Source: HXMU1420-13 sp965601825
GTDB taxonomy: Bacteria > Bacteroidota > Rhodothermia > Balneolales > Balneolaceae
Reading direction: 5' to 3'
Assembly: GCA_965601825.1 (NCBI GenBank)
Contig: OZ271839.1
Span: 2,790,001-2,854,000, forward strand
DNA length: 64,000 bases
The translations under genes were made by a program, and so were the position numbers. The notes below the pieces were generated by a model. The model made no database searches. It worked only from the letters and a program-made list of their open reading frames with translations, and was not told where the DNA came from. This document shows, piece by piece, positions 16,090 through 24,291 of this stretch (within the stretch, counting starts at the first letter, position 1; each line of letters starts with the position of its first letter).

Positions 16090-17787
16090 TTCCTTCTCTT
16101 TTAGTTTTTCTATATAGTTGAGTAAATCATCTTGGATTTCAAATTGTGCAGCATGAGCTAGCTCATATAATTCAAGTACAAGCAACCAATCATTTGGAAA
16201 TTCTGATTTGAGTCTTGATAATACCTCTTCAATAGACTGAGAACTAAATTGACCAGATTCACGCATTTCTCGAACTTTTATATATAGTTCAAAGAGCTTC
16301 TGATCATCCTCTGAATAAACAATTTTATGGGTTTTTGTTTCTGATACTTTCCCGATTTCTTCAAAGGATTCTACATCTGCAGGTCCTGCAAAAGCTGAGA
16401 CAATTTCTTTACCAATTGCCATATCGTAAACGCCCCATTCAGGTTTAAAAAGAACCTGATCAAAATAGGTAACCGTACAATCTTCAAAAGTAATCAGTAA
16501 AATTTTACCCTGAAGGTCACGTGTCCCTGTGATAACTCTACCTTCAACGATAACGCCACTATCAAATTCGAGCTTAATAGTTTTCCCTTCATAAATGCCG
16601 TACGCATCAAGGTCGCGAGGAGCCATATCTTCGATTGGAAGATTAATTCCTTTCAAGTGACCTACCGGGCTTCCAAAACCATCAGCATGTACATTGGTGC
16701 CATGACCAATTAATTCCTTATCACGACTTGATAAAGCTGTTGGCCCATAGGTTTGCACATAAGCAACTCTGCCTTTAGCATCTTCAATAACATTCGAAAA
16801 TATCCCTGAAACTTGAATTCCGGTACTTAATTCAATGGTTCCTAGATTTCCGGAATCAACCAGCTTGTTCACTCCTTCCAATCCTCCGGTTCTAAGAGCC
16901 ATCGTATTTGCAAATTCCTCCAGAACCAAACTGAGGTAGGCAAAATCCGGTGTAACAAATAATTGAGGTTGTGGTTTTGTGATGTCAAAGTTCTGATTTG
17001 CAGCTGCTAAAGAATAAGGTACCTTTGATACACCCGATTCCATACACCACTTACTTTCTCCAATAGAAGAAAGCAATCCGGCTCCATAAATCTTTGGGTC
17101 GTCCATATCACCAATCAAACCGTATTCTACTGTCCACCAGTGAAGGTTTCTGATCATCGCCATTTCTGAAAGTTCACCCATATTTTCTTGCAAATACTCA
17201 ACTCTCTCCTGGGCTTCGGCAATCTCTTTTTCAGGCGAATTTGGATCCTCTTTTAGTATCGAAAGCAAACGAATGGCTTCATACATCTCATAATCTTTAG
17301 AAGATGAAATTGCTTTACTACCTATTTCACCGAAACGACGGAGATACTCTGCATATTCAGGATTTGAAATGATTGGTGCATGACCTGCTGCTTCATGGAT
17401 AATATCGGGCGCAGGCGTGTATTCGATATGATCAATGGTTCTCATCTCTGAAGCGATCACCAAAACATTATATGCCTGGAACTCCATAAAAGCATTTGGA
17501 GGAATAAAGCCATCAACAGAGACTGCTGCCCAACCAATTTCTTTTAAGATGCGGTTCATACCTTCCATCCGAGGAATGTGATCCACAAAAATACCAGTTT
17601 TTGTTAATCCATCTTGATAAGACCCGTGAGCTACTTTACTTAAATAATCAACATTCATGCGCATCACATATCGCCAAACAGCCTGATTTTGAGGTGTATA
17701 ATCTTCGTAGGGCTGGCGAACAATAAATTTATGAAGATGCTGTGGAAGCTTTCGCGTTACTTCATTCAATTCAAAATGTGATTCCAT
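16024..17787 (-). CDS. Aromatic amino acid hydroxylase (phenylalanine 4-monooxygenase-like), long form
   Basis: 587 residues. Biopterin-dependent, non-haem iron enzyme hydroxylating Phe (or Tyr/Trp). The facial triad is visible: His131 and His136 in HEAAGH, Glu221 in TVEYGLIG; GFIPPNAFMEFQ is also typical. The catalytic half ends near residue 310. An additional C-terminal region of about 270 residues (TGIQVSGIFSNV onward, with LIGHGTNVHADGFGSPVGHL) is absent from the short proteobacterial PhhA, but long forms of this type occur in Bacteroidota. There is no N-terminal ACT domain. Which amino acid is used cannot be decided from sequence alone. Confidence 0.9.
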   Translation of the reverse strand: MESHFELNEVTRKLPQHLHKFIVRQPYEDYTPQNQAVWRYVMRMNVDYLSKVAHGSYQDGLTKTGIFVDHIPRMEGMNRILKEIGWAAVSVDGFIPPNAFMEFQAYNVLVIASEMRTIDHIEYTPAPDIIHEAAGHAPIISNPEYAEYLRRFGEIGSKAISSSKDYEMYEAIRLLSILKEDPNSPEKEIAEAQERVEYLQENMGELSEMAMIRNLHWWTVEYGLIGDMDDPKIYGAGLLSSIGESKWCMESGVSKVPYSLAAANQNFDITKPQPQLFVTPDFAYLSLVLEEFANTMALRTGGLEGVNKLVDSGNLGTIELSTGIQVSGIFSNVIEDAKGRVAYVQTYGPTALSSRDKELIGHGTNVHADGFGSPVGHLKGINLPIEDMAPRDLDAYGIYEGKTIKLEFDSGVIVEGRVITGTRDLQGKILLITFEDCTVTYFDQVLFKPEWGVYDMAIGKEIVSAFAGPADVESFEEIGKVSETKTHKIVYSEDDQKLFELYIKVREMRESGQFSSQSIEEVLSRLKSEFPNDWLLVLELYELAHAAQFEIQDDLLNYIEKLKEKESFKKLIDNGLELIRKSELQGI

Positions 17788-17904
17788 TCGGTCTAAATTG
17801 ATGTTAGAATAGGTTTTCTCTCAACTTTAATAGGTTAATGGTAGCGCTTTTCTGCAAAATTTTGAAGTCAATTCTTGTAAGATTCTGAGATCTATATTCA
17901 ATTT

Positions 17905-17912
17905 TATATTTG
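17905..17912 (+). promoter_or_regulatory. Candidate -7 promoter box for the PIG-L-like gene
   Basis: TATATTTG fits TAnnTTTG exactly, about 40 bases upstream of the ATG at 17952 in the divergent gap to the aromatic hydroxylase. No well-spaced -33 TTTG is seen. Confidence 0.33.
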
Positions 17913-17951
17913 ATCGTTATCAAATACATTCAGATGAATTAATTGTTTATG

Positions 17952-18827
17952 ATGAATAGGATTCTTTTAACTGTCTTTCTTTCTTTACTTACTATTGGAG
18001 TTTACTCGCAACCTACTTCCGTATTTGTAACTCCTCATCCGGATGATTGGCAACTCTTCATGAATCCCAATGCATATCATGCAGTATCTGATTCAAATCA
18101 ACATGTGATATTCCTTCATCTTACTTCCGGGGATGCAGGTCATGGAATGGAATACAATGATTTTACGCGTGCTAGAGAAGAAGGAAGTAAGCGAGCACTA
18201 AGGTTTCTTTTAAAGGCCGCTTTTCCAAGAGAGAATTTTGATCAGACCATAACTGATACGGTTGAAATAATAAATGATTTCAAAATAGAAACCTTCTCCT
18301 ATCATAACATAAAGGCGTATTTCTTGCGATTACCGGATGGGAATTATGATGGAAGTGGTTATGAGCGACATAATCAGGAAAGCATCAAAAAAATTGTTTC
18401 CGGTGAAAAGCTGACTATCAATACCATAGATGGGATTAATACTTATACACTTGATGATCTTATTTCAACAATTAATAGAATTATACCAACACCTAATGAG
18501 CTAAATCCATTAAGCGTACATATTGCTGAAACTGATTCTGAAATTAATCCTGACGATCATTCTGATCATATAAGTACAGCAGAGCTTGTCAAATTGGTTT
18601 TAACAGAAAAGAAACCTTATCGATTATTTGAATACATAGAGTATCATTCAAATAGTATGCCTATGAATGTATTCCCTGATGAATATCAGGTGAGTGTGGC
18701 TACATGGGGCGCAACCATTTCCGGTGTTTCTGATTTTGGGCATTATTCCACTTGGGATGAAACCCACAATTCATGGTTAGGAAGACAATATTACTCCGAA
18801 ACACTGATTGAATTACAAGACAACTAA
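17952..18827 (+). CDS. Exported PIG-L/LmbE-like deacetylase
   Basis: 291 residues from ATG 17952 (ATG 17949 and TTG 17943 are alternatives). A Sec signal peptide (about residues 1-19) is followed at once by the zinc-site motif TPHPDDW, where the usual Glu/Asp/Ala after HPDD is Trp. LHLTSGDAGHG fits the family, and DDHSDH (about residue 195) should supply the third zinc ligand. PIG-L enzymes remove acetyl groups from GlcNAc-type sugars; the secreted location and the Trp variant suggest a different substrate. Monocistronic by appearance, with a hairpin right after its stop. Confidence 0.8.
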   Translation: MNRILLTVFLSLLTIGVYSQPTSVFVTPHPDDWQLFMNPNAYHAVSDSNQHVIFLHLTSGDAGHGMEYNDFTRAREEGSKRALRFLLKAAFPRENFDQTITDTVEIINDFKIETFSYHNIKAYFLRLPDGNYDGSGYERHNQESIKKIVSGEKLTINTIDGINTYTLDDLISTINRIIPTPNELNPLSVHIAETDSEINPDDHSDHISTAELVKLVLTEKKPYRLFEYIEYHSNSMPMNVFPDEYQVSVATWGATISGVSDFGHYSTWDETHNSWLGRQYYSETLIELQDN

Positions 18828-18828
18828 T

Positions 18829-18851
18829 TACTCAAAACTGAATATTGAGTA
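18829..18851 (+). terminator. Candidate terminator after PIG-L-like gene
   Basis: TACTCAA and TTGAGTA form a seven-base-pair stem with a nine-base loop one base after the stop codon. No U tract follows, so the function is tentative. Confidence 0.35.
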
Positions 18852-18915
18852 TATGATCAAGTAGTTCGAAAACTGAATTGAATTAATTAGAAATGCATAT
18901 TAATATCGAGCTATA

Positions 18916-19014
18916 ATGAAGAAAAAGGATATTCCGAAATTAGTTCTTGTTTGCATTCTTTGCGTTGGTACTGTTTATGGAATTGTTCTTTTGGTACAAT
19001 ATTTCACTAATTAA
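18916..19014 (+). CDS. 32-residue single-helix membrane peptide
   Basis: ATG at 18916 opens a 32-codon frame: a basic N-terminus (MKKKDIPK), one hydrophobic helix (LVLVCILCVGTVYGIVLLVQYF) with two Cys, and a short Thr-Asn tail. It ends 11 bases before the DUF2892 gene, so the two are probably co-transcribed. The charge distribution is that of real small membrane proteins. No family is recognised; chance cannot be excluded at this length. Confidence 0.55.
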   Translation: MKKKDIPKLVLVCILCVGTVYGIVLLVQYFTN

Positions 19015-19025
19015 ATACTTTACAA

Positions 19026-19235
19026 ATGAAAAAAAATATGGGAACTACCGATCGCATAATTAGAACATTAATCGCGGTTGTAGTGGCGGTTTTATACTTC
19101 ACAAACGTTATTAGTGGTACTGTAGCAATTGTTTTAGCGGTGTTAGGTGGTGTTTTTATTCTAACAAGTGCGGTTAGCTTTTGTCCACTTTATACCATAT
19201 TTGGAATCAAAACATGCAAAACAGAAGCAACTTAG
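19026..19235 (+). CDS. DUF2892 (YgaP-like membrane domain) protein
   Basis: 69 residues. Matches the DUF2892 pattern: MGTTDRIIRTLIAVVV, a second helix of Val/Ala/Leu/Gly, and the ending SFCPLYTIFGIKTC with conserved Cys and Pro. Two membrane helices (about 10-27 and 30-50). In YgaP this domain anchors a rhodanese; here it stands alone, as is common in Bacteroidota. Function is not established; a link to sulfur or thiol chemistry is only suggested by the family. Preceded by the 32-residue membrane peptide. Confidence 0.88.
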   Translation: MKKNMGTTDRIIRTLIAVVVAVLYFTNVISGTVAIVLAVLGGVFILTSAVSFCPLYTIFGIKTCKTEAT

Positions 19236-19309
19236 ATCAATAATGATTTTCTAAAAGAGTATTAGCAACTATCCTTATCAGGAAAAAGTGACGCCTCATT
19301 AGGATCAAT

Positions 19310-19328
19310 ACTATTAATTATTAATAGT
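19310..19328 (+). promoter_or_regulatory. 19-base perfect palindrome before STAS-like gene
   Basis: ACTATTAAT and its complement flank one central T, ending six bases before the ATG at 19335. The position would allow a repressor or an mRNA hairpin to block translation initiation. A/T-only composition makes chance more likely. Confidence 0.35.
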
Positions 19329-19334
19329 TTAAAC

Positions 19335-19697
19335 ATGCCGTATAAAGTAGAAAAAATTCAGAATTACGTTTACATAAAGGCCTATGGAAAATATGGTTTT
19401 GAAGATGCAAGCGGCTCACAAAATGAAGCTCTGCAATTCATCAAAAATGATAAGCTCGAGAGAATTCTTGTAAACATTGCTGAAATTGAAAATGAATTTT
19501 CTGTTACCGAATCAGTTCAAATAATCAGTCGTGTTCCCGAAGTATTTCCACATTATGTAAAACATGCTGTAATATTCTCTGAAACAGCTCTTCGTGATAT
19601 TACAGCTATTTTTTCAGATAATTTTTCCTTTAATCGAGGGATTAATGTGCGTGTTTTTGATAATGAAAATGATGCTTTAAATTGGTTATTAGAGTAA
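19335..19697 (+). CDS. SpoIIAA/STAS-like small protein
   Basis: 120 residues, soluble, alpha/beta pattern of SpoIIAA-like (STAS/SEC14-type) proteins: N-terminal strands YKVEKIQNYVYIKAYG, a helix, strand ERILVNIAEIE, a helix, strand HAVIFSE and a final helix DNENDALNWLLE. A second protein of the same length and layout is encoded at 32982-33341. These domains typically act as phosphorylation-dependent or ligand-binding partners; no kinase or sigma factor is adjacent. Followed 10 bases later by the DUF427 gene. Confidence 0.6.
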   Translation: MPYKVEKIQNYVYIKAYGKYGFEDASGSQNEALQFIKNDKLERILVNIAEIENEFSVTESVQIISRVPEVFPHYVKHAVIFSETALRDITAIFSDNFSFNRGINVRVFDNENDALNWLLE

Positions 19698-19707
19698 CTG
19701 CTTAACT

Positions 19708-20262
19708 ATGGTAAAACTACCAAACTGGGCTAAACATGGGAGATCACAATGGGAGTACAATGGGCAAAAGCGCCCTTCTTTTGCAATATCCCCTAAAAAA
19801 GGACAAGAGTCCGTTTGGGATTATCCAAGACCTCCAAAAATTGAGTCAGATTCAAGACTCATCATCGTTAAACTTGATGAATTGATTGTATCCGAATCAA
19901 CCAAGGCAAAACGAATTCTTGAAACTGCCAGTCCACCAACAATTTACATTCCACCATCGGATATTAATTTTGATCTGGTAAAGAAAACCAATGGCTCCTC
20001 AAGATGTGAGTGGAAAGGAACAGCTGACTACTGGGATGTAATCACTTCTTCAAAACATCTACAAAAAGTAGGTTGGTCGTATCCTGAACCCTTTGAAGAC
20101 TTTAATGAAATTGCAGGCTATTTATCCTTCTACCCTGCTCATTTGGAATGTTATATAGATGGTGAAAGAGTTCGTCCACAGCCGGGCGGATTTTATGGTG
20201 GCTGGATTACTGATGAAATAGTTGGGCCGGTTAAAGGTGAAGATCCTAGGGCTTATTTATAA
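19708..20262 (+). CDS. DUF427 domain protein
   Basis: 184 residues. The core LDELIVSESTKAKRILETASPPTIYIPPSDI, the RCEWKG-TADYWDV stretch and the ending IAGYLSFYPAHLECYIDGERV with PQPGGFYGGWI are the recognisable DUF427 pattern (about residues 50-175). The N-terminal extension with GRSQWEYNGQKRP and VWDYPRPP is typical of the longer members. Function is unknown; the fold is a small beta-barrel. Probably co-transcribed with the STAS-like gene. Confidence 0.88.
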   Translation: MVKLPNWAKHGRSQWEYNGQKRPSFAISPKKGQESVWDYPRPPKIESDSRLIIVKLDELIVSESTKAKRILETASPPTIYIPPSDINFDLVKKTNGSSRCEWKGTADYWDVITSSKHLQKVGWSYPEPFEDFNEIAGYLSFYPAHLECYIDGERVRPQPGGFYGGWITDEIVGPVKGEDPRAYL

Positions 20263-20310
20263 TTCAATATTTCATACTCTTAAACGTATTAGAACATTAA
20301 GTTTAGATAA

Positions 20311-21003
20311 ATGAAGTTTCTTGAACAGTGCATTTATGATTTATTAAGAGTATTTGCCTTTGTTATTCGAAATTATAGAATTCTGGTACTTTCACTTATA
20401 CCATTATTGGTGGTTGAACAAGCCATTTATATAATTATCAATGAATTTATATCACCATTAATTGATTATCACTACTACGGCGTTTACAATTTTGCAGTAC
20501 GTGTAATTAAGTTTTTAATTTTTGCTTTCATCAAACTTTGTGCTTTATATCTAGCTGAGGCGGCGGCATTTGAAATAAAAACCGACCTAAAAGAAGTAAT
20601 TCAAAGAGCAAAGATAATCTTTAAGCCATTCGTTTTAGCTGTATTAGCTCAATACTTCATTATTGCAATTGGAACCATTTTACTCGTAATACCGGGATTA
20701 GTAGCATCAGTATTCTTAAGTATCTTTCCTATTGTTTTCATCTTTAAGAAAATGGAAATGAAGCAAGCTATGATTTACAGCTTTAAAAATTCAAAGCCAC
20801 TATTTTTTAGAATTTTAGTTGCTTCACTTCTTCTTGAAATTTCATTTTTATTAATAAGTCTGGCAGGTCCAGATTTTGGCTCATCCGTACTTCACTACTT
20901 TTTTAATTCCCTAGAGTCAATTGGTGGAATCATTTATATCGTTTTTATCTATTTATACTATCTAGAGATTGAAGAGTCTAATAAATTAGTAGAAACGGTG
21001 TAA
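20311..21003 (+). CDS. Integral membrane protein, unknown function
   Basis: 230 residues, five to six hydrophobic segments (about 22-45, 65-85, 108-130, 133-150, 166-185, 208-225). The segment LVIPGLVASVFLSIFPIVFIFKKM followed by AMIYSFKNSK resembles DUF975/glycerophosphodiesterase-membrane-domain proteins, in which a Pro-Gly kink precedes a loop before the next helix, but I do not assign a family firmly. Stands 48 bases after DUF427 on the same strand and converges with the ankyrin gene. No catalytic motif visible. Confidence 0.72.
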   Translation: MKFLEQCIYDLLRVFAFVIRNYRILVLSLIPLLVVEQAIYIIINEFISPLIDYHYYGVYNFAVRVIKFLIFAFIKLCALYLAEAAAFEIKTDLKEVIQRAKIIFKPFVLAVLAQYFIIAIGTILLVIPGLVASVFLSIFPIVFIFKKMEMKQAMIYSFKNSKPLFFRILVASLLLEISFLLISLAGPDFGSSVLHYFFNSLESIGGIIYIVFIYLYYLEIEESNKLVETV

Positions 21004-21105
21004 TCTAAATCAACTTATTAGATATTATGAAACAATGTTTTTAAATTATTCAGCAATGGTTTGATTCAAACATTTTATACTAGACGTATTAACCTTAAAC
21101 TGCGC

Positions 21106-23154
21106 TTATTTACTATTTATCTCATTCGCCTTCTTTGCAAGAACTGAAGTGAGTTGATGTAGATTCTTTTTTCTGGCTCTTTGAAGTGGATTTAACCCAT
21201 CTGTAGAGCAAACTCTTAATGGATTCGCTCCTTTAGCAAGAAGATATTTCCCGAATTCAACTGTAATTTCATCTTCACGAATGTTTGTGTAATTATTAAC
21301 TCCCGAAAGATGATCTAATGCTGTATGATCGTAATCATCAATGGCATCAACTGATATATTTAAAGGTTCAAGAAGCTGAAGAATTTGTAGTGTATATCTT
21401 GGGTTCGGCCTATTAAATGCGATTCGCATGTACGGAGTAAAATGATCATGGAATTCAATTACCTTTGCTCCATGATTAATTAGAATTTTCAATCCTTCTG
21501 CATTATTAAATGCTACCGCTGTATTAATTGCTTTTCCTGCATCATTCAAATGATAACTACCACCCTCTTTCAATATCTGTTCAAGAGACTCATTGTCACG
21601 TACCCAGAGAGCATTATAAATATCTCTATTCCAAAGTAAATGGCCATTTTCTGTTTCAGGATATCCAACTTTTTTGGATAATCGTCTTTCTTCTTCAGTA
21701 ACTCTTCGTAAGAATTCTTTATCAGTTGATCGAGTGACTTCTGCCAAACATTCTGTAAGGATTAATCCTTTATTAGCTTCTGGAACTTCTTCAAATAATC
21801 GCCAGAATAAGTCCTCTTTTCCATAACTGGCCGCATAATGAAGTACTGTCTTTTTTTGTTTGTCTCTTTCTAAGACATCAACTCCAACTTTGATTAGTAA
21901 TTCTATTCTTTCTAATTCATTTCCTTTTTGTTCTAAAGCATAAAATAAAGCTGATTTCCCATATTTATCAGTTCCCTGAACTTTCGCCTCTGTTTTAATC
22001 AACCATTTATAAAATTTCTTACTAATTGGGCTTTTCGAATAGATCATAAAAGGCGTAATACCTCTCTCATTCTTCATATTGATATCAGCACCAAGTTTGA
22101 TCAAATCAAAAGCGATAAGGCTTAATCTTTCATATTCGGCCTTAGTGTAATATGGCGGATATCGCTCATCGAAATAGGTATAAAGTCCCCATGATCTAAT
22201 TGGTTCAAACACCTCTGCGAGTAAATGAAGCTTCTTCCCATAAACATCTACATATCGCGATTTTAGACGCTTTTTTTCATACTTAATCAGATCGATAATG
22301 AGATCTACACTTCTACGATCAAGTAGTAAGCAATCGAAAAGTGCTCGACCTTCTTTATCCCTAGATTGTCCATTTAAGCCGATTTCATATACATCCCCCA
22401 AAGACTTAGAATCCAGAATATCAGTTTTAGGAATGATCTCACCTTGCGAGTCTTTCCATTCTGTTTTCGCATCCTTTATGTAAAAGTGTAGTAGTTCGAT
22501 GCTTGAATATTTTGGTGATCCGGAAGAGTCTTGTTTTGGCTTTTGGACCTTTTTTACTACAGATGGATTAGCCTTTTTTACCTCTTTCTGTCTTTCTTTA
22601 ATAAGCTCATATTTAGGATCGATTGAGTAATGTACAGCATAAACACCGAAGCCCAACATCATCATTTGAAACAACCAAGTAACATACATCCAGCCATCTT
22701 TTACATGACGATAAACCCCATGATATAATCTCTCATAAAACCCAACATGAGTTAAATATTTGCGATATGCTGTTCTACCCGAAACTTGATCATCGTTTAG
22801 GATATTTCTAGTAAACTCGTGGAATATTTGCAGATCAGATAACCCTGAATAATCTAAAGTGGCAGATGAATCAGCTTCAGTTTTCTGCCATTCAGCTATT
22901 TCAGACACTGTTTTTTGATAGGCAAAGTTATGACCCAGAAAAAAAGTAGATAACGCAACGATAATACCACCGATTAAAATATGCATGTTATCCGTTCTAC
23001 CCTTTGGCCTGAAAAGTTCTCCAACTATCATTAGAATAATGAGAACGAATAACACCAAAACCATGTGAAAGAAATACCCTTGGTATGCTTGCCAGGAATA
23101 AAGATATGCTAATGCAACAGCACAAATAATGATATAAATACTGTATCGAATCAT
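21106..23154 (-). CDS. Membrane-anchored ankyrin-repeat protein
   Basis: 682 residues. Three N-terminal membrane helices (about 3-20, 28-46, 58-75) are followed by an extracytoplasmic stretch, a fourth helix (about 156-176), then a long cytoplasmic part. From about residue 260 it shows ankyrin-type repeats: GRALFDCLLLDRRSVDLIIDLIKY, ADINMKNERGITPFMIY, TDKYGKSALFYALEQKG, RDKQKKTVLHYAASYGKEDLFWRLF, ANPLRVCSTDGLNPLQRARKK. Ankyrin repeats mediate protein contacts; no enzymatic domain is visible. Monocistronic, flanked by a convergent membrane protein and by the polyamine genes downstream of its own promoter region. Partner unknown. Confidence 0.83.
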   Translation of the reverse strand: MIRYSIYIIICAVALAYLYSWQAYQGYFFHMVLVLFVLIILMIVGELFRPKGRTDNMHILIGGIIVALSTFFLGHNFAYQKTVSEIAEWQKTEADSSATLDYSGLSDLQIFHEFTRNILNDDQVSGRTAYRKYLTHVGFYERLYHGVYRHVKDGWMYVTWLFQMMMLGFGVYAVHYSIDPKYELIKERQKEVKKANPSVVKKVQKPKQDSSGSPKYSSIELLHFYIKDAKTEWKDSQGEIIPKTDILDSKSLGDVYEIGLNGQSRDKEGRALFDCLLLDRRSVDLIIDLIKYEKKRLKSRYVDVYGKKLHLLAEVFEPIRSWGLYTYFDERYPPYYTKAEYERLSLIAFDLIKLGADINMKNERGITPFMIYSKSPISKKFYKWLIKTEAKVQGTDKYGKSALFYALEQKGNELERIELLIKVGVDVLERDKQKKTVLHYAASYGKEDLFWRLFEEVPEANKGLILTECLAEVTRSTDKEFLRRVTEEERRLSKKVGYPETENGHLLWNRDIYNALWVRDNESLEQILKEGGSYHLNDAGKAINTAVAFNNAEGLKILINHGAKVIEFHDHFTPYMRIAFNRPNPRYTLQILQLLEPLNISVDAIDDYDHTALDHLSGVNNYTNIREDEITVEFGKYLLAKGANPLRVCSTDGLNPLQRARKKNLHQLTSVLAKKANEINSK

Positions 23155-23211
23155 CGCTTTAAAAAAGTAAGATTATTCGATTATGACAACAGCTTAACAA
23201 ATTGATTTATC

Positions 23212-24291
23212 TTAAGCAGGCTCCTGCTGACTTAAACAATGAAAGCTTCCAAGGCCTCTTATCAATTCTTTAGAATCAATTCCAACAACCTCTCTTCCCG
23301 AAAAGCATTCACCAATTATTCCCAGTGCCTGATCATCATATTTCGATCCAAAAATTGGCACAATCACATGAGTATTGGATATATAAAAATTAGCATATGA
23401 TGCGGGTAATCGTTGATTATTAAATCGGATAGGCTCCGGCATCTGAAGATCTATAATCTCCAGTTGATCATCATTGATTGTCTCTTCTTTTAATAAATAC
23501 CTGTTTTCATTCAATGGTGTATGATTAACATCAGAAGTTTCTTTCTCAACCATACAAATCACTGTATGTGAAGAGACAAATCGAACTGTATCATCGATAT
23601 GACCATCGGTATCATCTCCTTCAATCCCTCCTTTTACCCAAATTATTTGATCAACTCCATAATAGTCTTTTAATACTTGTTCGATTTCTGATTTCGACAA
23701 GTCGGGGTTTCTATTTGGATTTAATAAACATGATTCTGAGGTGATCAGTGACCCGGCTCCATTGAAATCGACAGAACCACCTTCCATTACAATCCCTGGT
23801 CTTGCTAATTGCAATCCTAGTTGTGTAGCCACTTTAGCAGGGATCTCATTATCGAAATCAAAAGGAGGATATTTCCCTCCCCAAGCATTGTATTCCCAAT
23901 CAACAATGATTTTTGGTTTTGATCTATCCTTATTTATAAGAAATGCAGGACCATGATCTCTACACCAAGCATCATTGGTAGAGTTCAGATAAAAGTAGAT
24001 ATTTTTCAATTCAGCGCCATATTGGGCGATTCTTGTGAAGGCGGATTTAGCTAGTTCAACACTCCCAACATTAATATTAACACGTTCGCTTAAGGATAAA
24101 ATCCTGATGAATTCACAATAAGATGGGAATATGTGCTTAAATCGACCTGGCCAGGTATCTGTATTGTGTGGCCAGCTTAACCAGGTTGCTTTATGAGGCT
24201 CCCATTCAGCAGGAAAGAAATAGCCTGAACTTGCAGGATCACCTTCAAATTCATCCAGCCCATAAAATGGAGGTGTTTCAATCAGATTCAT
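23212..24291 (-). CDS. aguA: Agmatine deiminase (peptidylarginine-deiminase family)
   Basis: 359 residues. Converts agmatine to N-carbamoylputrescine plus ammonia. Guanidino-group-modifying fold: EWEPHKATWLSWPH at the N-terminus, WCRDHGP, EGGSVDFNG, GDDTDGHIDD with the catalytic His/Asp, and the nucleophile Cys352 in GSFHCLSQQEP at the C-terminus. The first 14 bases overlap the end of aguB upstream, so the two polyamine enzymes are translationally coupled, although here the order is amidase first. All catalytic residues are present. Confidence 0.93.
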   Translation of the reverse strand: MNLIETPPFYGLDEFEGDPASSGYFFPAEWEPHKATWLSWPHNTDTWPGRFKHIFPSYCEFIRILSLSERVNINVGSVELAKSAFTRIAQYGAELKNIYFYLNSTNDAWCRDHGPAFLINKDRSKPKIIVDWEYNAWGGKYPPFDFDNEIPAKVATQLGLQLARPGIVMEGGSVDFNGAGSLITSESCLLNPNRNPDLSKSEIEQVLKDYYGVDQIIWVKGGIEGDDTDGHIDDTVRFVSSHTVICMVEKETSDVNHTPLNENRYLLKEETINDDQLEIIDLQMPEPIRFNNQRLPASYANFYISNTHVIVPIFGSKYDDQALGIIGECFSGREVVGIDSKELIRGLGSFHCLSQQEPA

